Part shown: positions 54,106-64,000 of the stretch, in pieces
How the letters are laid out: each line of letters starts with the position of its first letter
How positions within the stretch are numbered: position 1 is the first letter of the stretch
Source of the DNA: Bostrychus sinensis
Lineage: Eukaryota > Chordata > Actinopteri > Gobiiformes > Eleotridae
Direction of reading: 5' to 3'
Assembly (NCBI GenBank): GCA_020698575.1
Contig: CM036241.1
Location: 10,706,416 to 10,770,415, forward strand
Length of the DNA stretch: 64,000 bases
The notes under the pieces: generated by a model
The model's input: only the letters and a program-made list of their open reading frames with translations
Databases searched by the model: none
Told to the model about the DNA's origin: nothing
Position numbers and translations under genes: made by a program

Positions 54106-57100
54106 ATGGTGGAGCCAGTCCCTGAGACCATCAGTTTCCCCTCTGAGGAGGAGAAGATCCTGCAGCTGTGGAGGGACAAGGACTGTTTCCAGGAGTGTCT
54201 TAAACAGTCAAAGAACAGACCAAGGTATGACATTCAACACTGTACATACTCCTACCTTTAACTCACATATGCATCTGGTTATATGGATAATCTTGTTTAC
54301 CACCAGGTACACATTTTATGATGGCCCTCCTTTTGCCACTGGCTTGCCCCATTATGGCCACATTTTGGCTGGAACCATCAAAGACATTGTGACCAGATTT
54401 GCTCATCAAAGTGGCTTCCACGTGGACCGCCGCTTTGGCTGGGACTGTCATGGCCTGCCAGTGGTAAATATATGTTTTTTCTGTTATTTAAATATTAAGT
54501 ATCAAGCTTTTTTGTCATCATTTATAAATTAACATCTTATCTTGTACTTTCAATAGGAGTACGAGATCGACAAGACTCTTGGCATCAAAGGACCTGAAGA
54601 TGTTGCCAAAATGGGGATCGCTGAGTACAACAAACAATGTAGAAAAATTGTCATGAGATACTCCAATGAATGGGAGGTGAGAAAATAATCAGTGTGAATT
54701 TACATTGTACTTAATATTTAATTTTTTATTTTGTAACATTTTTTGGTTTTATTTGTAGATTTCAGTGACCCGAATGGGTAGATGGATCGACTTCAACAAT
54801 GACTACAAGACCCTGTACCCCTGGTTTATGGAGACCGTTTGGTAGGATTGTCAAATATTATTATATTTTTATTTAAAAGCAGCTTTTGTATTCATCAATT
54901 AGGATTCATTCATTCATTCATTTTTTTTAATGTGGACCTAAAGTCTCTTACTCAAACTATTGCTAACTAGAGTATACTGCTAATAAACAATTGCTAAATA
55001 GATAACTTGAATTATCTAGCACTTAATCACTGAATGAATTGGGTACTAGACCAGAGTTATGCCCAGCAAGGCCACAAATTGACCACAAATGAGTGATGTC
55101 ACATTAATGAGATAATAAAACAAATAAAGAAAAGTTGGCAGTAAAATTATATTTTCATCTAAAAAGTTACAGTTTTTATCTTGGGGGGGGGGGGGGGGGG
55201 GGGGAGATGTAATGTCATCATAATAATAATAATAATAATGTAATAAATTGGACCTAAAAAGTGGATGCAACCAAACAATACAATTTTAGTTGACCAAGAC
55301 CTCACTGACAAATTCATGCATGCAATTGATGCTTTATGCATCATAATGAGTCAGAGCAAGGCTGAAATTAAATGTTAGATAAAGAATTTGAACGTTAATC
55401 ATTGTCTAATATACATCAGCAGAGCTACCTTGCCACCCTTCTTTAAAAAAACTGACCAGTTACCCTGCTCAGGCTCTGAGTTTTTAGACCATGGAGTCCT
55501 ACAATAGTCTATCCTTGATAAATATCTTGTAAATGCTTGGCCAGTGTTTATTTGCTTTTTTAAAAAAACATTATTTTTTCCTGCTCTTTTGGTCACTTTT
55601 GATTATAAAAGCCTAGCTGACATCTTATAGTATTTTTCTAGAGATAGTTCCAACGTAAAATGCTATTAGTTCATTAAACTGTTTTTCTCAAATACTGTAC
55701 ATGAAATACTTTGATTTTATAGATCGGCCTTGGTGGATCTGAAACATAATTATCTAATACTAATTCATATAAAAAACAATATAGTGCATATCATTTTGGT
55801 TCATATTTTGTCTGTTAGTTATTGTTATAGTTATATTTAATTACATTCGTTATCTCTTTCAGGTGGGTGTTCAAGCAGCTGTATGACAAGGGGCTGGTGT
55901 ACCGAGGCGTCAAAGTCATGCCCTTCTCCACGGCCTGCAACACTCCTCTGTCCAACTTCGAGTCCCATCAGAATTACAAGGTTGGCCCAAAATAAAAAGA
56001 ACTATAAAACTTTATCTAACCCAGCCACAGAGTCTTTTTTAAAATGTATAAAATGACCCAATATCTTTTCCTTTCTCTTTTGATTTTCAGGACGTCCAAG
56101 ACCCTTCTGTCATAGTGAACTTCCCTCTGCTGGATAATGAGGAGGTGGCTCTGATCGCCTGGACCACCACTCCCTGGACTCTCCCCAGCAACCTGGCCCT
56201 TTGCGTTAACCCTGAGTATCTGTACGTCAAGGTCAAAGGTAAGAACAAAACCTGACTTATTTTTAGTGCTAAATGCAACTTTACTCTATAATAATCTAAC
56301 TACTGTATGTTTATGAGAGAAAGCACAGAAAAACAAAGTCAGTCCTAGAATAAATACACCAGCATTAAGCAGAAGTTGACTTTAAGGTTTTAGTTTTAGG
56401 GTAGCACAGTGGCAGAGTGGATACAGAGAAGTGCGCCTCTGTAACCCTACCAGCAAGGTTGTAGGTTTGGCATTGGAGTCTGCATATTTTTTACTATACA
56501 TTACTGTGGGTTCCTGTCTGCTACCTCCCACTCCCTAAAATAGACGTCACTGGTGGAGTGGGGGGATTGAGATCTTTTCTTTTTGGTTGGTGAAATATTG
56601 TGGTTTAAGAAAGTGTGCGTGTCACACAGGTGTGTTACAGTTTTTGGCAGGTAATGTGTTGAATTACAGCCACATGTTTTATTGGTTAAAGACTGCTCAC
56701 GTGGTCTTAAAATGTCATTCACCTGGCACATCTAGTTAAGACTGTTTGTCCTGACACACCCACTTTTATAAGCCTATGTTTTTCTAACTACAAAAAAATG
56801 TAAGTGCTGGTTCTAAGGACATTGATTTATTGAAGTGGAAATAGTACTCAAAAATTGTTGCTTCTAGATGATTATACTCAAGTAGAAGTACAGGTACTCC
56901 ACAAAATTATTACTGGAGTAAAAGTAAAAAATATTGAATGCAAACTTTGCAAGATTCTAGATTTTATATTTTGCAAGCCAATAAAATTTACTACTACAAG
57001 TGCTGCTCCTGCTGTTCCTGCTACTACTGCTGTTAGCAATGTTATGATGCATCATAAATTCAAAAGAGTTAAAATCTGAATTTGCAGAGATAAAAATAAA

Positions 57101-60100
57101 TTGTGATGCTATTTTTAGGCCACCACAAGGTAGAAGGATACATAATCTGGCTCAGTTGAGTGCAAAACATGAACATTTTCCTTCAGAAAAACACGTAAAT
57201 TTCAATCATGTCTATTTCTGTTAATAAGATAATTAAGACAAGTTTAGTTTTATAAGGAAACACAAATCATTTTTAAAAATGTCATGGACTGCAGTGCATT
57301 CTGTTAATAAAAATAGTAAGATAATTGTATTTGTAAACCTAAATACATGAACAGTATCGAATTGTCACTACTAGTACTACTACTACTATTATTTGAGTGA
57401 AAGTGACTGCCAACTGTAGTGACACTGCAATGACCTTGTCTCTGTCAAGATTCAAGTTATAAATTAGCTGATGTGATGGTAAATATATTCCCAGCTTGAA
57501 ATTTGTTGTGTGTTTTTGGTAATCCTTAATCCTCCCTGACCTTGGATCTATAAACAGCTGTAGTCTTGTGCGTCTAATTTCCACGTTCTGCATCTAAAAC
57601 GCTCCATGAACCTTCTTAATGAGGTCATTTAAAAAATAAAAAAGTACCGTCCTCGTTCTGCCTCCAGAGACGGCTCTAGTGTTTGGTGTTGCCGTCCCGC
57701 TGTATTTTTTTAAGTCCCCTTTGAGAGAAACCGGTGGGATTTGAAAGAATGACCTAGATTTCCTCCCAAACTTTTCCATTCCCTGTTGGCTCCTGCAGGG
57801 GGCACTGTTGAAGCATGCCTCATCTTTATTCTGGTGCTGCACTGAAGACCTCCTCAGAATACTAATGATTTTTCTCCATTTGCTCAGTCTCTCTCTGGTT
57901 CTCTATTGCTCCATATTCAGTCATTCTTCTGCTAAATGTCCTCTTTGCCACCCATAGTTTGACATCCACCTGTTTCTGTCCTTGATAGCTGCCTTATTTT
58001 CTGTCTTTCTCTCTCATTTTGCTTTCTCTGTCCTCATTGGTCACCATTGAACTTGAGGGGAGTCTGCAGAGGCAGTACTAAGCAGTCATTTGTCATACAA
58101 GCTGTTGGATATTAGAAAAATATACAATATCTGAGAAATATTATGTGTCATTTGAACGCCCTTGGAAATATTCAAGATTTCACTGATCTATAGGAGTGCT
58201 TCTCAAACTGTGCTACGGACACTATTGGTGGTACGCAGGTTTCCTCTGGTGGTTCTCAGGAGTCTTTTGCAGTTGAAGTCCTGATTTAGTTTTTGTTATT
58301 CATGGTTTTAGTCCTGCTCAGGTTGGGGCTTAAATTTTAAGTTCATACTACTGCTTAGTCCTGGTGTAGCCTTGGTTTAGTCCTGGCTTAGCCCTGGCTT
58401 AGTCCTGGCTTAGTCCTGGCTTAGTTCTGGCTTAGTCCTGGCTTAGTCCTGGCTTAGTCCTGGTTTAGTCCTGGCTTAGCCCTGGTTTAACCCTGGTGTA
58501 ACCCTGATTTAGTCCTGGCTTAGTCCTGGCTTAGACCTGGCTTAGACCTGGCTTAGACCTGGTTTAGACATGGTTTTGTCATGGTTTAGTTTTGGTTTAG
58601 CCCCAGCTTAGCCCTAGTTTAGTCCTGGTTTAGCCCTGCTTTAGCCCTAGTGTAGTCCTAGTTTATCCCTGATTTAGACCAGGTTTAACCCTGTTTTTTT
58701 TTTAATGGTTTAGCCATTGTTTAGCCCTGGTATAGACCTGGCTTAGACCTGGTCTAAACCTGGTTTAGACATGGTTTAGCCCTAGTTTAGACCTGGTTTT
58801 GTCCTGGTTTAACCCTAGTTTAGCCCTAGTTTAGTCATGGTTTACATCTGGTTTAATCCATTAAAGATGGTACTTGGAAGGACAAATATTTCACTGTGGT
58901 GGTACATGGAGTGAAAAGTTTGTGAGTCACTGATCTATAATCTAAAAAGGATAAACAGAAGAAATCGAAGGCTCTGAATGGAGCAGCCCTAGTTGTCATG
59001 GTTATTACATGTTCACAAGGCCACACGCTCTACAGGTCAGTCACTACAGAGCCATTGAAAAGGGAACGGAGAGATTTCTTAAAAATCAAATTGTTTTTCA
59101 GACAACTCCACCGACAAGACCTACATCATGATGGAGGCCAGACTCAGTGCTCTGTTTAAGAACGAGAGCGAGTACACTCTCCTGGACAAGTGAGTACACA
59201 AGACTGTCCTAACACAAAAACACTTTAAAATTACACTTTTTTTCAAACAAGTACTCTAAGCACGGCAAGTGAATCAACACATCTTCAGCTGTTATTGCTA
59301 CAGTGTTCATTCTCAGGGTCTGTTATGTACTGGACACAAGATGCAAGACATTTTAAAGCAACCCTGTGTAATTTCATAGTAGAAAAGTTTCAAGTATAAA
59401 CATTTGAAAATACCTTTAATTTTATTTTTCAGTTTGTTGGTTAGTCTGCAAGACAACTCGAATCGTAATAGTGGGATTTTGATGAAATCTTCATATATAC
59501 AGTAGGGCACGGTATGGCACGGATTGTGTCAGTGCTTAACCGATTTGGAAAGTGTAGCCCCAAAACCTGCTCGTGTTTCCATTTCTCTGGGTCTGGGAGA
59601 CCACTGTGTGTTACATAAACAATGACGTCACAAAGGCACAACAAAAGTTGTGTTAATAAATGAGATAAAAACTGTGTTTGAAGTTGACCTTTAAAATATT
59701 AAAGGCCTTGCCAATATTTAATACATAGACAGGCATAAATCCTGGTGTGTGTTGGTGTGAGGCTGGAGCTGTATTAGCTTCAGTGAACAGGAGACTACTT
59801 CTGGTTTACCGCCAGGTTTCTGACCATTAAATTCACTTCTCTGCAACACATTTTAACAACAGCCATATAGCTGTGGACACCCCCAAACCGGCCCGACCCG
59901 CGCTGTACTGCCCCAGTGTAAATGGGGTGTATAAAGGCTTTGTCGCTCAGTGTATTAAACCATTTACCCCTGGACTAGAAGATCCCTGGTTTGACTCCAG
60001 ATCTGGCTCTGTCTTTGTCATTGTGAGATAGGCAATGCCTTGCCGGAGGTCTTCTATGAGTTTGTAGCCATATGGAGATGAGATTTTGTCATTATATTTT

Positions 60101-62106
60101 CTTTATGTCTGTCTTTATGGTCCAGTATCTAATTTTACAGTCCAGGCTCAAACATTTATTTTGTGGAAAAAGTTGGCTCAAACTTGTAAACTATAACAGA
60201 GGCAACCGTAACTTCATTTTATTGGCAACATCTACTCCCTTACTCTTAAAAGCCTGTCTTCCAGAGTTGGGAGACACGGATAAAGTTACTGGTAGAGCTT
60301 TATTTTATCATTATTCTGCTGTTGTTTTTTTGCCGCACAGAAGCAAATCACCTTCCCAATTTCCCAGTTCAGTGGATTATACTTGGAGCAATGGCCAAGT
60401 GCAGAAAGACATACAATAAAAAATAAATTGATGAGCAGCTGCAGCAGTAGTGTCAGCCATGTACAGTATGTAAGCTCCGAACACACTTTGAGGCTTGATT
60501 TATGCCCATTCATCCTTATATTGGAGAAATTAACAGGCAATAACTGTGAAGCTTAAAAAATGTTTTAGTCTGTACAAATCTTTTTTTGCACAAGGACAGC
60601 ATTCCCATCTACAGGGACACGGACGTCTTTGTTTGATTAATAGTGGACTCTGTTGCCAACAAAGTGCTGGTTAAATTAGGATTCAGGAACATGAGGTTGT
60701 ATTTGCTCTTAAAGCAGCTCTGCGTAGCTTTGTACCTCATAATACAGAGCTTGAAAATCATTAAAATAGTATATCTTTTAAAGGTTTCTTGACACCGAAT
60801 AGAGAAACTAACCTTATCATTTAAAGGAGTTATTTTATGCTTTTATTCATATATTTAAACTAATCTTGGTCAACTCTAAAACAGCATTGCATGTTTTACA
60901 ACCTTTAAAAACATATGGCTAAAAGAAAATGTTTTTAATACGTATTCTACTGGTGCCATAAAGAAACAGCTGAAGAGACCAGCAGAGGGCAGCGCTGTTG
61001 CGGTCTTTTGAACATAATTAGTGAAAAAAAGCCTTTCACTTCCTTAAACTTTTTGCATGATGCCATTTTACTACAAAATGTAAACTGTTTTTTGGATAAA
61101 GGAATGAGAGCAGACTGGATGACTTGTCGATTGGTCAGCGCTTCTTGGAGTGGGCAGGAGTTCATGGGAGAGGCAAGGGCTCACGGAACTGAACATTTTG
61201 AGACCTCAGAACGGCCGTGCCACAGAATACAGAGTTATTCAAACAGATGTGAACAAAACACAACTTTTTTGACGAGGGAACAACATAACATGGTAAAAAG
61301 CTGAAAAAAGTTGATTTTGCATAATATACGCCCTTTAACAATAAGAAAGCCAGGTATTTGGCAATTAAACATGTGAACGCCTTTTGCCAGAAATCAAAAA
61401 ATTGACACAAATTTATTTTACAGTATCGACAATACTGTACATATACCATTGTGTGGATGGTGTTAATGACTGTCATCAAGATAACTCCAAAAATAATGGT
61501 CAGACTTGAGTAAGTTTTCAGGAAAGGTCAATAATGGGCCAAGGAAGAAATAATTTGTTTTTAGTGTGGATCTGGATCACCATTGCACAATAAACACACA
61601 ATGCAGAATGATTATTTTGGGCTTTTGTGGATGTAGCTTTTACCCCTGAATTAAAATTAGTATGAGTTTAGATCTGAGCGCTATCTCTTTCTCTGAGGAT
61701 GGTTGCTTTTAAAGTAAATAAAAAAACAAACCATCATATCACATTATTCTTGTTGACTAAAATAAAACTGGAAATATTTACATATTCCTTTCTCTTTTAG
61801 ATTTCCTGGGAAGGTGTTAAAGGGGAAAAAATACAAGCCCCTTTTCCCTTACTTTGCCAAGGTTTGTTGATTATACCTCATTGTTATACTTTCATTTTTA
61901 TTAGTCACATATTGGCCCTATTAAATCACTTTCTGAACCTGTTTGGTATTATCTATCTATGTTCCTTTTCTCTTTCTAATTCCCACTTTTTTCTCCTCTT
62001 GTCACCTCAGTGTACTGAGAAGGGAGCGTTTCAGGTTGTGTTGGACAACTACGTCAAGGAGGAAGAGGGCACAGGAGTGGTCCACCAGGCGCCGTACTTT
62101 GGAGCT
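54106..62106 (+). CDS. iars1: Isoleucyl-tRNA synthetase, cytosolic (N-terminal part)
   Basis: Class I aminoacyl-tRNA synthetase that charges tRNA-Ile in the cytosol; in animals it belongs to the multi-synthetase complex. Coding exons: 54106-54224, 54307-54463, 54557-54676, 54759-54841, 55863-55980, 56091-56238, 59102-59189, 61801-61861 and 62011-62106, all GT-AG and in phase. The protein starts MVEPVPETISFPSEEEKILQ. The catalytic motif is PPFATGLPHYGHILAGTIKD, with HYGH as the HIGH signature. Then come RRFGWDCHGLPVEYEID and EWEISVTRMGRWIDF. The editing (CP1) domain begins with the threonine-rich AWTTTPWTLPSNLALCVNPE and reaches EEGTGVVHQAPYFGA. The gene runs off the right edge before the KMSKS motif. 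Introns 7 and 8 are long and repeat-filled. Confidence 0.96.
55183..55204 (+). repeat. G22 homopolymer in iars1 intron
   Basis: An uninterrupted run of 22 G on the sense strand in the intron between 54841 and 55863, followed closely by an (AAT)n stretch (about 55220-55240). Such a run can form a G-quadruplex in DNA or nascent RNA and is also prone to assembly or sequencing error. Confidence 0.85.
56400..56560 (+). repeat. Decayed SINE-like repeat
   Basis: GGGTAGCACAGTGGCAGAGTGG..CAAGGTTGTAGGTTTGGCATT..GTGGGTTCCTGTCTGCTACCTCCCACTCC follows the order of the tRNA-related repeat (head, B-box-like GGTTTGGCATT, GGTTTCCTCCCAC word). Decayed, in iars1 intron 7. Confidence 0.4.
56800..57405. mobile_element. 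hAT-MITE pieces with trinucleotide core
   Basis: ACTCAAGTAGAAGTACAGGTACTCC, TTACTGGAGTAAAAGTAAAAAATATTGAATGCA, then ACTACTACAAGTGCTGCTCCTGCTG..GCTACTACTGCTG (56990-57032) repeat the layout at 10.45-10.65 kb. A second short CTA run (57366-57391) follows. Decayed ends. In iars1 intron 7. Confidence 0.45.
57410..58190. other. iars1 intron 7, no feature
   Basis: Unique intronic sequence. CTCCTGCAGGGGGCACTG (57791-57808) resembles a CTCF core with mismatches. Confidence 0.3.
58194..58932 (+). mobile_element. hAT element with GGTTTAG array D, in iars1 intron
   Basis: A 739-bp element with ends GAGTGCTTCTCAAACTGTGC and AAGTTTGTGAGTCACTG, inverse over about 16 bp. Flanks ATCTATAG (58186-58193) and ATCTATAA (58933-58940) are a 7/8 duplication. 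Both arms are unique (GGACACTATTGGTGGTACGC left; CACTGTGGTGGTACATGGAG right), and the core (58280-58858) is about 50 TCCTGGTTTAG/TCCTGGCTTAG units. No transposase frame. It lies in sense within iars1 intron 7. Confidence 0.8.
58940..60820. other. iars1 introns 7-8, no further feature
   Basis: Apart from exon 59102-59189, I see only unique intronic sequence. The open frame 60072-60419 has no motif or splice bounds. Confidence 0.3.
60825..61334 (+). mobile_element. TTAA-flanked MITE, family 2, copy 5
   Basis: A 510-bp element with TTAA on both sides (60821-60824 and 61335-61338). Left AGGAGTTATTTTATGC and right GCATAATATACGCCC are imperfect inverses. It contains GACCAGCAGAGGGCAGCGC, an exact match to the CTCF core CCASYAGRKGGC at 60979-60990, on the plus strand. 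In iars1 intron 8. Confidence 0.6.
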
Positions 62107-63224
62107 GTATGTGACTTTTGACTTATTTTTGTTCTTTTTTACAATGCTTTAATAACTTTTGAAACCATGTACTGTTACAAGTGTTTGGTAATTGGCCACT
62201 GATGTACACAAGATTTTGTGTATCTCCCCCTAGAAATTTGGTCAGTCAAGGCTGTGGTAGATAATATTACATCTTGAGAACCATTATTTTATTTTCACCA
62301 TTGGGAGGGTTAGTCAGACTTCTCTCAACCCCAACCTTGGAGCACTGTGTACATGTAAATTAAAACAGAATATAATGATCAGGTGTTGAAACATAACTTA
62401 TTCTACCATTTGATGAAAAATATAAAAATATTTTTGTATTTGATTTCAGCCACATATCTCAAAACTTGGGCTGAAGCAACAAAAAGCTTAAAGAGAAAAC
62501 AACAACTAGAGGAGCAGTTTTCAACTATTTATGTCAATTAGTAACATTTCAGTTTACAGGTCTGAGTATAAAAAGAGCTTTTAGAAAAGCAGAGTATGTA
62601 TTATTAGTATTAGGTGCTCATGATCTTGTTTTTTTTTATAGTAAAACTTTTCCATCCATTTTTTTCTCCCGCTAATGCAGACCTGTTTTTGATGCTTTTC
62701 AGTGTTGTATGAAATGGAAGATATCAGTGCTGCATGACTCAACAGCTTTTACAGTAGACACGGACTCTGGTCATACATTTGAAAGTATAAAGGTGTTAAT
62801 GTACCTCTACAGTTGATAAACGCAGACTCCTCAGATCCAGTGGGTTATTGCTAATAGCTGAGATGTCCTTCTCAAGGGCAGATGTGGCTCTGGGGCTGAA
62901 GCCAGCTGCATACACTGTGGACTTTCTTCACAATTCACTTTTGCACTTTTGGCTTATCCACTGTAGCTTCATAACATGCAGCTTATAATATGGTGATGTT
63001 TGTAGCACAAAAATGGTCTGTTTATGTTGTAGCCAACTCTTTGCATCTCCAAATGCATCTATAAATTTTATGTTACTTACACACCACATTTACAACCCCT
63101 AAATGCCTCAAAAAATTAACTTAACAAACACAGCATCACAAAAGCATCAGAAGTTTTTTGGAAAACAGATTTTACATAAGGTGCGTATTCCTATATATAG
63201 CCTATATTAAATGGTATTCTAGGT
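62107..63224. other. iars1 intron 10, no feature
   Basis: Unique AT-rich intronic sequence following the donor GTATGT (62107). Confidence 0.35.
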
Positions 63225-63744
63225 CAGTGGTTCCCAACCTATTTGGTCTTGTGTACCCCCAGGACCTGGCTTAGTCCTGGTTTAGTTCTGGTTTGGACCT
63301 GGCTTAGTCCTGGTTTAGTTCTGGTTTGGACCTGGCTTAATCCTGGTTTAGTTCTGGTTTGGACCTGGCTTAGTCCTGGTTTTAGACTGGGTTTATTCCT
63401 AGCCCTGATTTGGCCTGGTTTAGACTTTAGTTTTTTTTTTTTTTCCTGATTTGGTTTTGGTTTTAGATCTGTGTTTTTCTGGTTTTAGACCTGGTTTATT
63501 TATTGTTGAGTTATGGTTTTAGTCCTGGTTTAGTTCAGGTTTAGTCCCTGTTTTGTCCTTCTTTAGTATTGCATTTTTCGGTTAATATCCTTCAGCATAC
63601 TCCTGGGTTACTCCAGATTTAGGTTCAATTTAGCCTTTGATAGCCAAATATTTTCTGAGAGGGCACTATAAATAACTCCATGTACCCCCTGCAGTGTGCT
63701 TGCGTACCCCTAGGGGTCCCCGTACCCCAGGTTGCAAAACACTG
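63225..63744 (+). mobile_element. hAT element with GGTTTAG array E
   Basis: A 520-bp element. Left CAGTGGTTCCCAACCT and right AGGTTGCAAAACACTG match as inverses at 13 of 16 positions. Flanks TTCTAGGT (63217-63224) and TTCTAGGA (63745-63752) are a 7/8 duplication. The core 63260-63560 consists of TCCTGGTTTAG/ACCTGGCTTAG units, including a 44-47-bp block repeated three times (GGACCTGGCTTAGTCCTGGT...). The right arm (TGTACCCCCTGCAGTGTGC, GGGGTCCCCGTACCCC) is shared with the elements ending at 19992 and 43951. Confidence 0.85.
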
Positions 63745-63837
63745 TTCTAGGAGGCCAGTGCTTGTTGGTCACTTTAAATCACAAGCATTAAGTGCTGTGG
63801 GAATCACTATATTTGACATCCATGTTGTATTGTAGTG

Positions 63838-63935
63838 AGGGTTACAAGCCAGTGCACTCTTTGGGCCAGTCCCAAGCTTGAATAAATTGAGTACGTTGTG
63901 TCAGTAAGGGCATCAGGTGTAAAATTGATGCCATA
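63838..63935 (+). mobile_element. LINE 3' tail
   Basis: AGGGTTACAAGCCAGTGCAC, GGCCAGTCCCAAGCTTGAAT, AAATTGAGTACGTTGTGTCAG and GGGCATCAGGTGTAAAATTG: LINE 3'-tail words in order. Confidence 0.55.
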
Positions 63936-64000
63936 TTAAATATATAAATCAGGGGGAGGGGAAGAGTTCAAAGGAAAGAAGGCGACATCCATGCTAGCCC

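Noticed and set aside
54263..54451. Minus-strand frame over iars1 exon 3
   Set aside because: Antisense shadow of the HIGH-motif exon.
58280..58858. The GGTTTAG arrays as telomere-like or CRISPR repeats
   Set aside because: Units are 11-12 bp, contiguous without unique spacers, and contain TCCTGGTTTAG rather than TTAGGG; they are degenerate minisatellites in hAT elements.
53442..62106. H/ACA or C/D snoRNA in rpl29 or iars1 introns
   Set aside because: Mammalian iars1 hosts a snoRNA, so I looked for box pairs, but could not establish a stem and box combination by eye; a covariance-model search would decide.
63243..63449. A 68-codon Trp/Leu/Pro repeat open frame
   Set aside because: A translation of minisatellite E, with no start context and no exon structure.

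Overview
This window is vertebrate nuclear DNA, almost certainly from a teleost fish. It is AT-rich and intron-rich, has GT-AG splice sites, and is crowded with old DNA transposons and retroelement tails of kinds typical of fish genomes: Tc1-like elements with TA target sites, hAT elements with 8-bp duplications, TTAA-flanked MITEs, LINE 3' ends and tRNA-related SINEs. There is nothing bacterial or plasmid-like.

Two protein-coding genes are certain, both on the + strand in the right quarter. rpl29 (about 47.26-50.97 kb) encodes a 64-residue ribosomal protein eL29 in four exons, with a pyrimidine-rich 5' end like other ribosomal-protein genes. iars1, cytosolic isoleucyl-tRNA synthetase (from about 53.34 kb off the right edge), shows its first ten exons: the Rossmann fold with the HIGH-type motif and part of the editing domain. 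The KMSKS half lies outside the window. Both genes serve translation. An ATF4-type response element (TGATGCAA on the - strand) lies in the iars1 leader, and a decayed Tc1-like transposon ends only a few tens of bases before that leader.

The left 47 kb is a gene-poor, repeat-rich stretch with no recognised gene. One 98-bp block at 38.88 kb looks like an exon with WD40-like residues but is unproven. Several unique AT-rich blocks (about 16.0, 23.5, 40.0 and 45.4 kb) resemble conserved non-coding elements.

Region by region: 0.6-5.8 kb holds a TTAA MITE and LINE fragments, one of them folded back on itself. 6.3-7.5 kb holds a LINE tail split by another repeat. 8.5-10.1 kb is a broken Tc1-like element with later insertions. 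10.4-11.4 kb is a 650-bp ACT-type trinucleotide array. 12.9-13.4 kb is a 31-bp minisatellite split by a retroelement. 18.0-19.7 kb is a dead Tc1-like element with long inverted repeats. 25-29.4 kb is nested MITEs and hATs. 30.5-31.4, 41.7-42.9, 43.4-44.0, 58.2-58.9 and 63.2-63.7 kb carry five arrays of a TCCTGGTTTAG-like 11-12-mer. Three of these arrays lie inside hAT-like elements with recognisable 8-bp duplications.

The most interesting pattern is mobile elements that carry expandable repeats or regulatory motifs: hAT elements with a built-in GGTTTAG minisatellite, and TTAA MITEs carrying CTCF-consensus motifs. All statements come from reading the sequence. No alignment or database search was run.
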